Assembly: GCF_001895085.1 (NCBI RefSeq)
Contig: NZ_BDFD01000008.1
Location: 45,474 to 109,473 of the forward strand
DNA length: 64,000 bases
Reading direction: 5' to 3'
DNA from: Mariprofundus micogutta
GTDB lineage: Bacteria > Pseudomonadota > Zetaproteobacteria > Mariprofundales > Mariprofundaceae
The position numbers and the translations under genes were made by a program. The notes beneath the pieces are model-generated. The model saw only the letters and a list, made by a program, of their open reading frames with translations, did no database searches and was not told the DNA's origin. Of this stretch, positions 48,200-58,397 are shown piece after piece. Each line of letters opens with the position of its first letter. Position 1 is the stretch's first letter.

Positions 48200-49000
48200 T
48201 TACTCACTTTTTTGCCGGAATAGCAGTAACAGCCAGATCAGACCTGCAAGCAGCATGGCAGAAGAAAGCAGCATACCCATGGTGACCGGGCCAAACAGGA
48301 ACCCCAGCTGGGCATCCGGCTGCCGGTAATTTTCACAGATAATGCGTGCTACGGCATATCCGGTCAGAAAAATCGCTACGCGTACACCGGCAGGCCAGAC
48401 TTTCTTGCGCACAAACCACAGTATTAAAAACAGCACCATCCCTTCAAGCGCCATCTCGTACAACTGGCTCGGATGCCTTGCTTCAGGCCCTGCATGCGGG
48501 AATACCATCGCCCACGGCACATCAGCAGGGTTTTCAACAATACGCCCCCACAACTCGCCATTAATAAAATTGCCCATTCGTCCGAACATCAGGCCGAGAG
48601 GTGCGACAGTAAAAAAGTAATCAGACAGCTTCAGAAACGGCAGATCATGCTTACGACAATAGAACCAGCCCATCACAATCGGGCCGACCATGCCGCCATG
48701 AAAGGACATACCACCCTGCCATACATAAAAAATTTCAATCGGATGCCCGATGTAATAACTGAAATTATAAAACAGCACGTAACCGATACGGCCACCAATC
48801 ACCACGCCAAGGATCAATGTTGTAAACAGGCCTTCATAAGCATCTCTGGACACTCTGGTTTCCCACAGACCCTCGGTTCTCAGCTGCAAGCGCACCAGAT
48901 ACCAGGTGGCAAAAAAACCGGCAACATACATCAAGCCGTACCAGTGAATAGCCAGCGGCCCAATTTGCAACGCTACCGGATCAATACCGCTCCAAACCAT
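48200..49000 (-). CDS. lgt: Prolipoprotein diacylglyceryl transferase
   Basis: This 266-residue inner-membrane enzyme attaches diacylglycerol to the lipobox cysteine of preprolipoproteins. It has IHWYGLMYVAGF, MSFHGGMVG and FGRMGNFINGELWGR motifs. The start at 49000 overlaps the uppP stop by one base (TGATG) and removes an implausible extension. Likely cotranscribed with uppP. The TlpA-like protein at 62837 is a possible substrate. Confidence 0.95.
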   Translation of the reverse strand: MVWSGIDPVALQIGPLAIHWYGLMYVAGFFATWYLVRLQLRTEGLWETRVSRDAYEGLFTTLILGVVIGGRIGYVLFYNFSYYIGHPIEIFYVWQGGMSFHGGMVGPIVMGWFYCRKHDLPFLKLSDYFFTVAPLGLMFGRMGNFINGELWGRIVENPADVPWAMVFPHAGPEARHPSQLYEMALEGMVLFLILWFVRKKVWPAGVRVAIFLTGYAVARIICENYRQPDAQLGFLFGPVTMGMLLSSAMLLAGLIWLLLLFRQKSE

Positions 49001-49830
49001 CAGTACACCATCCACAATAAGACTGCACCGAGCATAACACGATAAATAACAAATGGACCCATGCCGATGCGTTGCAAATACTTGATGAAATAGTGAATGC
49101 ACAGATAGGCTGAGATTGCCGACACGCCATAGCCGACCAGCAGTTCCACTACACCGGCGGCCTGATCCGGCTGCTCGATCCAGTCTTTAATTTTGACGCT
49201 GCCAGCCAACACGATTACAGGAATGGATAACAGGAAGGAGAAACGGGCTGCTGCTTCACGACCATAACCCATCATCAGAGCAGCAGTCATGGTTATGCCT
49301 GAGCGCGATGTGCCCGGGATCAGAGCAATCGCCTGTGCAAAGCCAACAATCATAACATCGCGAAAGCCCCATGATGTCTCTGTTTTGGTGTTTTTATCTT
49401 CTGTATCCGCCAACCACAGCAACAGGCCGAAAATAATGGAGGTGGTACCGATGACTGTCAGTGAACGAAAGTCCGTTTCAATCATATCTTTGAATGTCAA
49501 ACCAAACAGGCCGACCGGAATTGTGGCAAAACCGATCATCCAGGCCAGATATCCGTCTCGATCAGCTGAAATCGAGCGCTGTTTCACAGTCACTGCAAAA
49601 CCTGAAGCCATTCGAGCCAGATCCTCACGAAAATAGAATACGACTGCCGTGAGTGACCCCAGATGCACGACACAGTCAAAGGCCAGCCCCTGATCCGGCC
49701 AGCTTGTCAGCAATGGCACCAGAGCAAGGTGTGCTGAAGAAGAAATCGGCAGAAACTCGGTAATACCCTGAATCAGGGCCAGAAACAGAGCTTGAATAGT
49801 ATCAATGGATTGTGAAGCGGCTTGTGGCAT
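49000..49830 (-). CDS. uppP: Undecaprenyl-diphosphatase
   Basis: This roughly 276-residue membrane phosphatase recycles undecaprenyl diphosphate to the carrier lipid used for peptidoglycan. It has LIQGITEFLPISSSAHLAL and IPGTSRSGITMTAALMMGYGR, the two BacA/UppP motifs. An alternative GTG start three codons upstream exists. It is divergent from sppA, with a 96-bp gap for both promoters. Confidence 0.95.
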   Translation of the reverse strand: MPQAASQSIDTIQALFLALIQGITEFLPISSSAHLALVPLLTSWPDQGLAFDCVVHLGSLTAVVFYFREDLARMASGFAVTVKQRSISADRDGYLAWMIGFATIPVGLFGLTFKDMIETDFRSLTVIGTTSIIFGLLLWLADTEDKNTKTETSWGFRDVMIVGFAQAIALIPGTSRSGITMTAALMMGYGREAAARFSFLLSIPVIVLAGSVKIKDWIEQPDQAAGVVELLVGYGVSAISAYLCIHYFIKYLQRIGMGPFVIYRVMLGAVLLWMVY

Positions 49831-49926
49831 GGGCGGCACTATACGTGATGTTTTTTCGAAACTACACTGTTACGCTAAGCCGAATATTATCCCGCTGCGA
49901 CCAGCTGCCTGAAAGGAATAACACGC

Positions 49927-51768
49927 ATGAAAAAATTCTTCAGTACTATGATGACCTGGCTGGACCGATTCCGCCGCATTCTGGTCAATGGCATATTCAT
50001 CCTTTTAATCCTTGTCTATGGCGCAGCTATCATGAGTAGTCAAACTACAGTGCCCGAGGATGCCGCATTGATTATTAATCCGAGCGGCAAAATCGTTGAA
50101 GAGCTGGAATTACCATCACCCACGCTGCTGCCTTCCGGCCTGGATGTATCAACCCCCAACCAGACGAGTCTGCATGATATGGTTGCAACCATTCGCCATG
50201 CCGCCAGTGACCCTCGCATTCGCATGCTCATTCTGAAGCTGGATCAGATGGATGCAACATCGCTACCCAAGCTTCAGGAGATCAGGCACGCCATTGATGA
50301 TTTCAAAAAGACAGAAAAAATGGTGATTGCTGTCGGACCGAATTATAGCCAGTCACAATATTATCTGGCTGCCACTGCCGATCAGGTATTTCTCAATCCA
50401 ATGGGTGTTGTGGCGCTGTCTGGTTTTGCTGTTTACCGTAATTATTTCAAGGATCTGCTGGCAAAACTGCATGTCGACATCCAGCTGTTCAGAGCCGGTG
50501 AATACAAGGCTGCAGCAGAACCATTGATACGTAATTCTATGTCAGATGCCGACCGCAGGGCCAACAAACAGATGATTGATGTCCTATGGTCCGAATACAA
50601 ACGAGATCTGGCCGACATGCGCAAGATCAAAACCGAAAGGATACAGGGCGTACTGGATCAGCCATCCAAATATCTGGCTGAACATGGCAATAGCCTGGCT
50701 GAGTTAGCCAAAGCTGAAGGGCTCGTCGATACACTGGCTGATCATGGCAACATCGAGAGTTACATCTCCGGTGCCATGGGTTATGCATCAGGCGATTATC
50801 CCAGCATCGAATTCAGACAATATATGGCTGCCGTCAATGATGACGATGCCCCGGAACAAAAAGATCGAGTAGGCATCATCACTGCCAGCGGTATGATTCT
50901 TGATGGCGAACAGCCACCGGGAACCGTTGGCGGAGAATCCATTCGACAGATGCTGGAACAGGCCCGCAAAGACCCAGATATTAAAGCCGTTGTTATTCGC
51001 GTGGACAGCCCCGGCGGCAGCGCACAAGCCTCAGAAGTAATTCGGGCCGAAGTCGAACGCTTAAAAGCCAGTGGCAAACCCGTTGTCGTCTCCATGGGTA
51101 GTGTTGCCGCCTCAGGTGGCTACTGGCTGGCAGCTCCGGCTGATGAGATATGGGCTTCTTCTTCAAGCATTACCGGTTCCATTGGCGCCTTCGGCATACT
51201 GGCCAATGCCGGCAAAGGCCTGAAAAAACTGGGCATTCATTCCGATGGCCTTGGAACTACTTCTGTGGCTGCCGGCATCAGAGGGGATCGCCCACTGCCG
51301 AATGAACTCAACAAAGTCATGCAACTTTCCATCGATTTTGTTTACCAGCGCTTCCTGCAAGTTGTCGCTGACGGCAGAAATATTCCGAAAGCCAAAGTCG
51401 CCGACCTGGCTGAAGGTCGGGTATGGACCGGCAAGGATGCCTATCGCCTTGGCCTTGTTGATTCACTTGGCAGCTTTGATGACGCAGTCACATCGGCAGC
51501 CAGTAGAGCTGGCCTGGAGCAATATAGCAGAGAATGGATTCAGCAGCCTATGGGACTGCGTGAACTGCTACTGGTGAAAATGTTCGGTAACGCTGACAGC
51601 TATTTCTCGGGAATCTTTTATGCCATGGAACGGCAGCTGACATCTCTGACTGGTGTATCTCTGCCTGCGCATTCCATACAGCATGCTGTAAAACTGGCAG
51701 AAATGGTTGGCCTGTCTGACCGGGCTCCGAGTGTATTTACCATCTGCAATGTGCAAGTAATACCATAG
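49927..51768 (+). CDS. sppA: Signal peptide peptidase SppA (long form)
   Basis: This 613-residue membrane-anchored serine protease degrades cleaved signal peptides. One N-terminal transmembrane helix (residues 20-36) is followed by two tandem ClpP/crotonase-like domains. The catalytic lysine is Lys194 in FRAGEYKAAAEP, and the nucleophile is Ser396 in MGSVAASGGYW. The length matches the two-domain SppA of enteric bacteria. AAGGA lies about nine bases before the ATG. Confidence 0.95.
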   Translation: MKKFFSTMMTWLDRFRRILVNGIFILLILVYGAAIMSSQTTVPEDAALIINPSGKIVEELELPSPTLLPSGLDVSTPNQTSLHDMVATIRHAASDPRIRMLILKLDQMDATSLPKLQEIRHAIDDFKKTEKMVIAVGPNYSQSQYYLAATADQVFLNPMGVVALSGFAVYRNYFKDLLAKLHVDIQLFRAGEYKAAAEPLIRNSMSDADRRANKQMIDVLWSEYKRDLADMRKIKTERIQGVLDQPSKYLAEHGNSLAELAKAEGLVDTLADHGNIESYISGAMGYASGDYPSIEFRQYMAAVNDDDAPEQKDRVGIITASGMILDGEQPPGTVGGESIRQMLEQARKDPDIKAVVIRVDSPGGSAQASEVIRAEVERLKASGKPVVVSMGSVAASGGYWLAAPADEIWASSSSITGSIGAFGILANAGKGLKKLGIHSDGLGTTSVAAGIRGDRPLPNELNKVMQLSIDFVYQRFLQVVADGRNIPKAKVADLAEGRVWTGKDAYRLGLVDSLGSFDDAVTSAASRAGLEQYSREWIQQPMGLRELLLVKMFGNADSYFSGIFYAMERQLTSLTGVSLPAHSIQHAVKLAEMVGLSDRAPSVFTICNVQVIP

Positions 51769-51822
51769 CATATATGTCCAGTTTCATTGTATTTTCATCT
51801 TTACAGGTCTAACGTAGGCCGC

Positions 51823-52248
51823 ATGTTGAATCGTAAACTGAATCTGCGTGGCCTGTCCCGACTGATGATCGGGCTGTTTGCCGTGCAGATTCTGGCAGCT
51901 GGATTTTGTCTGATTTCACCAGAGTCACATAGCGCTAATGCTCACACTGCAGATATGCAGATGCCAATGTCAGCTGACATGCTTGAGCATTGCGATGTGA
52001 ATGCTAAAGCTGAATCCGGCCATGATGATCATGGTTCTGCATGCGCTCACTGTAACCAGCCGGATGAACTGGTGCAGAGCAAAGCTTCTACTTTCAACAT
52101 CGATTTCGATCAGCCCGTTTTGCAAGTGGCATCTACCGAAATAGTGCTTTCTACACCTGTCAGTATCGATCTGGCTGTGCGAACACCCACAGGGCCCCCG
52201 CGAAGTTCTTCCTTAATCTACACAACCACTAAACGTATTCGTATTTAA
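51823..52248 (+). CDS. His/Met/Cys-rich leader protein of the copper-efflux genes
   Basis: This roughly 141-residue protein has an N-terminal membrane or signal segment (LMIGLFAVQILAAGFCLIS), then a metal-rich region (HTADMQMPMSADMLEHCDV, HDDHGSACAHCNQ) and a terminal TPTGPPRSSSLIYTTTKRIRI. Small proteins like this often precede cus- or cop-type efflux operons and may bind or sense metal in the periplasm. Seen directly: composition and position 94 bp before the outer-membrane factor. The start is the ATG at 51823. Confidence 0.65.
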   Translation: MLNRKLNLRGLSRLMIGLFAVQILAAGFCLISPESHSANAHTADMQMPMSADMLEHCDVNAKAESGHDDHGSACAHCNQPDELVQSKASTFNIDFDQPVLQVASTEIVLSTPVSIDLAVRTPTGPPRSSSLIYTTTKRIRI

Positions 52249-52342
52249 AACCCACCTTCTGCTGATACCGCGATTCGAATGAATCGGGGTGCATGTCCCT
52301 GTGACTTCAAACAGGCATGCGCATCTTTTGCAGGAGGCCCTC

Positions 52343-53668
52343 ATGCCTTTATTTAAACCGCCTTTTTATAAACTTCCTATTTTCAAAACCGGCTGGCTGT
52401 TGCTGGCACTGCTTTCCTATTCTTCTCTTGGTATAGCAGCAACACTGACGCTCAAACAGGCTGAGGCGTTGGCATTAGCCAGCAACCCGGCACTGCATGC
52501 CGCCGACAGTAACGCTGTAGCCATGGCTGCCATTCCATCTCAGGTGAGCAGCCTGCCTGACCCGACACTTTCACTGAACGCCATGAATCTGCCCGTGAAT
52601 TCATTCTCCACCACGCAGGAAAACATGACCCAGATGCAGATCGGTTTTTCACAGGCACTACCATTCCCCGGCAAACTGGCTCTGAAAGCCGAGGCAGCAG
52701 AAAGACTTGCTGAAGCTGCAGCCAGCAATCGTGATGAGTTGCGGCTGCTTCTACTGCGCAATGTACGTATCCACTGGTGGAACCTGGCCTATCTGGATAA
52801 AGCACTAATGCTGGTACAGAGCAATCAGGCTCTGCTACGCAATCTGGTGAGGGTTTCAGAAGCCAAGTACAAGACCGGCTCAGGGCTGCAGCAGGATGTG
52901 CTACTGGCACAGCTTGAATTATCTCACCTGTTGGATAGGGAATTATCCCTGAAGACTCAACGCGAATTCCAGGTGGCAGAGCTCAATGCCCTGCTTGGCC
53001 GTGATTCAGTTGCTGCGCTTACATTGCCAGAGCAGTTACCTGAAATCATAAAGGCCACCCCGAATATTATTGTTCTAAAACAGTGGGCGCGGGATAACCG
53101 CCCCATGCTGGCATCTCTCAACCGCCATGTTGATGCAGCGGGCAGTTTAGTTGCTCTGGCTGAAAAAGATTATTACCCGGACTTCAAACTTGGTGCGGTC
53201 TACGGCGTCAGGCAAGGTATCAATCCCGTGAATCGCCAGTCACGTTCCGATCTCGGCAGCATTATGCTATCAATGACTTTGCCTATTTATGCTGGCAACA
53301 AGCAGGACCGGGCTGTAGACCAGCGCAAGGCTGAAAAGGCCAAAGCGGAGTTCTCCTGGCAGGACGGGCTCAACCGGGTTTATGCCGAGATTGATGCAGC
53401 AGCTTCAGATCTTCGCATAACACGAGAGCAACTATCCCTGTTCAAACAGGGCATCATCCCGCAAGCGCGTCAAACCACAGCCTCCATGCTGGCGGGATAT
53501 CAGGTAAACAAGGTCGATTTCCTTAACCTTGTTCGAGCCCAGTTGGCTGAATTCAATAACGACATTCAATACTGGCAACTCTATGCCCGCGCAGCACAGG
53601 CCGAAGCTCGCCTTGCTGCTGCATCCGGTAAAAAACATCTGGAAAAGGACGTGATAAATCATGAATAA
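52343..53668 (+). CDS. cusC: CusC-like outer-membrane efflux factor
   Basis: This 441-residue TolC-family protein has a signal-like N-terminus, two outer-membrane-factor repeats and the LTLKQAEALALASNPAL opening. Long helical stretches rich in Ala, Leu, Gln and Glu form the tunnel. The ATG at 52343 has GGAGG six bases upstream. cusB overlaps its end by eight bases, so the two are translated together. It is the outer part of a Cu/Ag-type RND pump. Confidence 0.9.
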   Translation: MPLFKPPFYKLPIFKTGWLLLALLSYSSLGIAATLTLKQAEALALASNPALHAADSNAVAMAAIPSQVSSLPDPTLSLNAMNLPVNSFSTTQENMTQMQIGFSQALPFPGKLALKAEAAERLAEAAASNRDELRLLLLRNVRIHWWNLAYLDKALMLVQSNQALLRNLVRVSEAKYKTGSGLQQDVLLAQLELSHLLDRELSLKTQREFQVAELNALLGRDSVAALTLPEQLPEIIKATPNIIVLKQWARDNRPMLASLNRHVDAAGSLVALAEKDYYPDFKLGAVYGVRQGINPVNRQSRSDLGSIMLSMTLPIYAGNKQDRAVDQRKAEKAKAEFSWQDGLNRVYAEIDAAASDLRITREQLSLFKQGIIPQARQTTASMLAGYQVNKVDFLNLVRAQLAEFNNDIQYWQLYARAAQAEARLAAASGKKHLEKDVINHE

Positions 53669-55232
53669 AAACACACTGATGATGGTTGTGGCGGCTCTGG
53701 CTGCTGGCCTTGCAGGCGGTTACTTTTTCTCCGGCACTGAGCAGAAAAGCAGTGGAGTTGAGCCTGTTGCAGGCGATGGCCCATGTCCCGATGGCTCCAA
53801 GGCATTGTCCTGGCGCAATCCGATGAATCCAGCGATCACCTCGCCGGTATTCAGCAAGGATGAAATGGGCATGGACTATTTACCTATCTGTGCCGAGACT
53901 AAAAAAGAGAAAGTAGTACTGTTTTATCGCAACCCGATGAATCCTGCCATCACTTCGCCGGTAGCAGCCAAAGATGAAATGGGCATGGATTATATCCCGG
54001 TTTATGAAGACGGTGGCAATGATGCAGTAGCAGGCACTGTCAGCATTGACCCGACTGTCGTTCAGAACATCGGCGTGCGCACTGTGGAGGCCAGAAAGAA
54101 GACCATCTCTCGTGATGTCCGCACGGTTGGCCGTGTCACCTTTGATGAGCAACGTGTGGCTCGCTTGCATCCCAAGGTTGAAGGCTGGGTAGAGAAACTG
54201 TTTATCGACAGAACCGGCGAGCAGGTGGGCAAGGACACCATGCTTCTGGCGATCTATTCACCACAGCTCGTAGCCAGTGGCGAGGAGTACCTGCTGGCCC
54301 TGAAAAACTGGCAGACTTTAAAGAATAGCCCGTTTGCAGATATCCGCGATGGAGCCAAACGGCTGCTGAACACATCACTGGACCGGCTGAAACTGCTTGA
54401 TGTACCTGAGCATCAACTGAAACAGATTCGCGATACCGGTCGCGTACCAAAAGCTCTGCATATCCATTCACCGTTCGATGGCATTGTCATGAATATCGGT
54501 GCCCGTGAAGGGCAACGCATTACACCGGAAACCGAACTGTACATGGTTGCCGATCTCTCCCGTGTCTGGGTGCAGGTGGATGTCTATGAGGATGAACTGC
54601 CCTGGGTACAGCTTGGTGATGAAGCAGAAATGCGATTGCCGTCCGTACCCGGTAAGGTGTTCAAGGGTAAGCTCAGTTATATCTATCCTTATCTGGAAGG
54701 AAAAACCCGCACCAACAAGGTACGCATCGAATTCGCCAATCCCGATCTGGCCCTGAAACCGGACATGTTTGCCAATATCACCCTGAAAGCATCACGCACA
54801 GTAGATGCAGTGGTCGTACCAAGTGAGGCGATTGTACGCACCGGAGCACGCGAGCAAGTGTTTGTTCAAAGGGCTCCCGGAAAGTTTGAACCGCGTGTAG
54901 TACGGCTGGGTCTCTCTTCTGACGGTGAAGTACAGATCACTTCCGGTATCAAAGCCGGTGAACAGGTCGTCACCAGCAGTCAATTTCTGATCGATTCCGA
55001 ATCCAAACTGAAAGAAGCCACCGCCAAAATGGTGGGTGCGATGAATGAACAACAAACTCCAGCTCGGGAAATGGACATGCAGATGGAAGGCATGGAAATG
55101 GACTCGATGAAGATGGATGGAATGGATATGAATGGTATGGAAATGGACAGCAAAGAGATGGATAAGGAACAGAAACCTGTCAACCAGCCGACTCAGCGCC
55201 AGATGAAAATGGAGCATCAGCATGATCACTAA
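53661..55232 (+). CDS. cusB: CusB-like membrane-fusion protein with tandem metal-binding modules
   Basis: This 523-residue periplasmic adaptor has an N-terminal membrane anchor (MMVVAALAAGLAGGYFF), two tandem heavy-metal-binding modules (NPMNPAITSP with DEMGMDYLP, near residues 51-76 and 89-114), a barrel-sandwich region, and a C-terminal tail in which Met alternates with acidic residues, then QRQMKMEHQHDH. The tail and modules fit Cu(I) or Ag(I) handling. It sits between cusC and cusA. Confidence 0.93.
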   Translation: MNKNTLMMVVAALAAGLAGGYFFSGTEQKSSGVEPVAGDGPCPDGSKALSWRNPMNPAITSPVFSKDEMGMDYLPICAETKKEKVVLFYRNPMNPAITSPVAAKDEMGMDYIPVYEDGGNDAVAGTVSIDPTVVQNIGVRTVEARKKTISRDVRTVGRVTFDEQRVARLHPKVEGWVEKLFIDRTGEQVGKDTMLLAIYSPQLVASGEEYLLALKNWQTLKNSPFADIRDGAKRLLNTSLDRLKLLDVPEHQLKQIRDTGRVPKALHIHSPFDGIVMNIGAREGQRITPETELYMVADLSRVWVQVDVYEDELPWVQLGDEAEMRLPSVPGKVFKGKLSYIYPYLEGKTRTNKVRIEFANPDLALKPDMFANITLKASRTVDAVVVPSEAIVRTGAREQVFVQRAPGKFEPRVVRLGLSSDGEVQITSGIKAGEQVVTSSQFLIDSESKLKEATAKMVGAMNEQQTPAREMDMQMEGMEMDSMKMDGMDMNGMEMDSKEMDKEQKPVNQPTQRQMKMEHQHDH

Positions 55233-55271
55233 TATAAAGCTATTGCAGGTTGATACGAGGGTGACCCCATT

Positions 55272-58200
55272 ATGATCCGTAAGCTGATTGAATACTCGAT
55301 TCACAACCGTTTCCTCGTACTGATCGCAACAGTCATTGTGGTCGTGGCAGGTTGGCAGGCGATGCGGGCAACACCGCTGGATGCCATTCCCGATCTCTCC
55401 GATGTACAGGTGATAGTCTTCACAGATTATGCCGGTCAGGCACCACAGGTGGTTGAAGATCAGGTTACCTATCCGCTGACCACAGCCATGCTCTCTGTGC
55501 CCAACACCAAGGTGGTGCGCGGTTACTCATTCTTCGGCTTCTCCATGGTCTATGTGATTTTTGAGGACAAGACAGATATGTACTGGGCGCGTACTCGCGT
55601 GCTCGAATATCTGAATTATGCCCGTGATCGTTTGCCATCATCCGTATCTCCAAGGCTGGGGCCTGATGCGACAGGAGTCGGCTGGATCTATGAATATGCA
55701 CTGGTAGATAAAACCGGCAACCTCGATCTGGCACAACTACGTTCACTTCAGGACTGGTATATGCGCTATCCGCTGCAGACGGTTCAGGGTGTTGCGGAAG
55801 TGGCCTCCATCGGTGGATTTGTGAAACAGTACCAGGTCGAAGTTGATCCTGATGCCCTGGCCGCATTCAATATTCCTTTATCCAAAGTAAAACAGGCGAT
55901 TGCGCGCAGTAATAATGATGTCGGTGGCCGATTAATTGAAATGGGCGAAACCGAATACATGGTTAGAGGCCTGGGTTATATCAAATCCATTGCTGATCTT
56001 GAGATCACACCAATTGGCGTGGACGCGCACGGAACGGCGATTTTTCTCAAACAGGTAGCTCATATTCACCTTGGCCCTGAACTTCGGCGTGGTGCGGCTG
56101 ACCTGAACGGTGAGGGTGATGTTGCCGGCGGCGTGGTGGTCATGCGTTATGGTGAAAATGCTCTGACGACAATCGAGCATGTGCGTGAAAAACTGGATGA
56201 ACTGGCCAAAGGGTTACCTGAAGGCGTGGAGATTGTGCCGGTTTATGACCGAGGGGCACTGATTGAACGCGCTGTTGATAATCTGGCTGAAAAGCTGATT
56301 GAAGAATCCATCGTTGTGGCTCTGATCTGCCTGATCTTCCTTATACACGCCAGAAGTGCATTGGTTGCCATTATTTCATTGCCCATAGGCATCCTGATGG
56401 CCTTCCTGATTATGCAGTGGCAGGGGATATCGGCCAATATCATGAGTCTTGGCGGTATCGCCATTGCTATTGGTGCCATGATTGATGGTGCGATTGTCAT
56501 GATCGAGAATGCACACAAACATCTGGAGCGTGCCGGCGAAGATCTTTCTACATCGGCCCGCTGGGATGCTGTGTTGGCTTCCACCAAGGAAATCGGACCG
56601 GCACTGTTTTTCAGCCTGCTGATAATCACTGTCTCCTTCCTTCCTGTATTCACACTTGAGGCTCAGGAGGGGCGGCTCTTCTCGCCACTGGCCTTTACCA
56701 AGACCTACTCCATGGCCGCAGCAGCTTTGCTGGCTGTGACACTGGTGCCAGTACTGATGGGGCTGTTCATTCGTGGCCGCATCCCGTCTGAAGAGCGTAA
56801 CCCGCTGAACCGTTTCCTGATGGCCGTGCATACACCATTATTGAATCTGGCTGTTAAAGCGCGGACGTTGACCGTGGCTCTGGCCTTGGTGCTACTGGCT
56901 GTGTCCGCTTATCCGGTAATGAAAACAGGTTCGGAATTTATGCCGCCGCTGGATGAGGGAGACATTCTCTACATGCCGACGACATACCCGGGTATTTCGA
57001 TTACCAAGGCACGTGAGTTATTGCAGCAGACTGACCGTATTCTGAAAACCTTCCCTGAAGTGGAATCGGTGTTCGGTAAAGTCGGACGTGCTGAAACGGC
57101 AACTGATCCTGCACCTCTGGCCATGCTGGAAACCACGGTCAAACTCAAGGATAAGAAGGATTGGCCTGATCCCGATAAAACCACGCGCCAGCTGATGGAT
57201 GAGATGGATGCTGCGATCAAGTTTCCGGGTCTGGCCAATGCCTGGACTTTCCCGATCAAGACGCGCATCGACATGCTCTCTACCGGCATCAAAACACCCA
57301 TCGGCATCAAGGTTTCCGGCCCTGATCTGAAAACCCTGGAGAAAGTCGCTGGTGACATTGAACAGGTGTTGAAAACCCATCCGGATACCCTCTCTGCTTT
57401 TGCCGACAAGGCGGCTGGTGGTTATTACCTCGATTTCGATATCAAACGCGAAGAGGCAGCGCGATACGGGCTGACCGTTGGTGATGTTCAGGATGTGATT
57501 ACCAGTGCCATCGGTGGTATGAATGTCACACACACCATTGAAGGCCTGGAGCGTTATCCGGTTAACGTGCGTTACCCGCGTGAACTGCGTGACAATATCC
57601 AGTCATTGAAACGTGTGCTGGTGCCCACACCAACCGGTGCACAGGTACCACTCTCGTTGGTTGCTGACCTGCAGTTGCGGCGCGGCCCGCCATCCATCAA
57701 GACCGAAAATGCGCGCCCCAATGCCTGGGTCTATGTCGATATAAAAACCAGTGATATCGGTGGCTTTGTACGGGAAGCCAAACAGATCGTAGATGAGCAA
57801 GTGAAGATTCCGGCAGGATATACTGTTGGCTGGTCCGGCCAGTTCGAATACATGGAAAGGGCCGCAGCCAAGCTGAAACTCGTTATTCCGGCAACACTGC
57901 TGATCATCTTCCTGCTGCTCTGGTTCAACTTCCGCAATATGGCGGCACCGGTTGTCGTGATGCTATCCATCCCCTTCGCCATGGTTGGCGGCTTCTGGCT
58001 GGTCTGGTGGCTGGGTTACAACCTGTCGGTTGCAGTCGCTGTCGGTTTTATTGCTCTGGCAGGCGTTGCAGCCGAAATCGGCGTGCTGGTGCTCACCTTT
58101 ATTGATCAGGCAGTAGCTGAAAAGCGAGCTGAAGCAACGGGTTCTTTAAACAGAGATTCATTATGGCAAGCGGTTCAGGAAGGCGTAGCTCAACGAGTGC

Positions 58201-58397
58201 GCCCCATTGCCATGACCGCCACGGCAGTGATTGCAGGCCTGTTACCCATCATGTGGGGCAGTGGCACGGGCTCGGATGTTATGCAGCGCATCGCAGCTCC
58301 CATGATCGGCGGCATGGTGACCACCACCATCCTCTGCCTGATCGTATTGCCTGTTATTTACGGGCTGGTTTTACAGACCAATGAGAAGAGACAATGA
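55272..58397 (+). CDS. cusA: CusA-like heavy-metal RND efflux pump
   Basis: This 1041-residue inner-membrane proton-driven pump has the RND plan: two sets of periplasmic domains and about twelve transmembrane segments. It has MPPLDEGDILYMPTTYPGIS, RIDMLSTGIKTPIGIKVSG with the Met expected at the substrate site, and GGIAIAIGAMIDGAIVMIENAHKHLE. The methionines place it with CusA-type Cu(I)/Ag(I) pumps and not CzcA. An 11-base-spaced GAGGGTGACC precedes the ATG. Confidence 0.94.
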   Translation: MIRKLIEYSIHNRFLVLIATVIVVVAGWQAMRATPLDAIPDLSDVQVIVFTDYAGQAPQVVEDQVTYPLTTAMLSVPNTKVVRGYSFFGFSMVYVIFEDKTDMYWARTRVLEYLNYARDRLPSSVSPRLGPDATGVGWIYEYALVDKTGNLDLAQLRSLQDWYMRYPLQTVQGVAEVASIGGFVKQYQVEVDPDALAAFNIPLSKVKQAIARSNNDVGGRLIEMGETEYMVRGLGYIKSIADLEITPIGVDAHGTAIFLKQVAHIHLGPELRRGAADLNGEGDVAGGVVVMRYGENALTTIEHVREKLDELAKGLPEGVEIVPVYDRGALIERAVDNLAEKLIEESIVVALICLIFLIHARSALVAIISLPIGILMAFLIMQWQGISANIMSLGGIAIAIGAMIDGAIVMIENAHKHLERAGEDLSTSARWDAVLASTKEIGPALFFSLLIITVSFLPVFTLEAQEGRLFSPLAFTKTYSMAAAALLAVTLVPVLMGLFIRGRIPSEERNPLNRFLMAVHTPLLNLAVKARTLTVALALVLLAVSAYPVMKTGSEFMPPLDEGDILYMPTTYPGISITKARELLQQTDRILKTFPEVESVFGKVGRAETATDPAPLAMLETTVKLKDKKDWPDPDKTTRQLMDEMDAAIKFPGLANAWTFPIKTRIDMLSTGIKTPIGIKVSGPDLKTLEKVAGDIEQVLKTHPDTLSAFADKAAGGYYLDFDIKREEAARYGLTVGDVQDVITSAIGGMNVTHTIEGLERYPVNVRYPRELRDNIQSLKRVLVPTPTGAQVPLSLVADLQLRRGPPSIKTENARPNAWVYVDIKTSDIGGFVREAKQIVDEQVKIPAGYTVGWSGQFEYMERAAAKLKLVIPATLLIIFLLLWFNFRNMAAPVVVMLSIPFAMVGGFWLVWWLGYNLSVAVAVGFIALAGVAAEIGVLVLTFIDQAVAEKRAEATGSLNRDSLWQAVQEGVAQRVRPIAMTATAVIAGLLPIMWGSGTGSDVMQRIAAPMIGGMVTTTILCLIVLPVIYGLVLQTNEKRQ

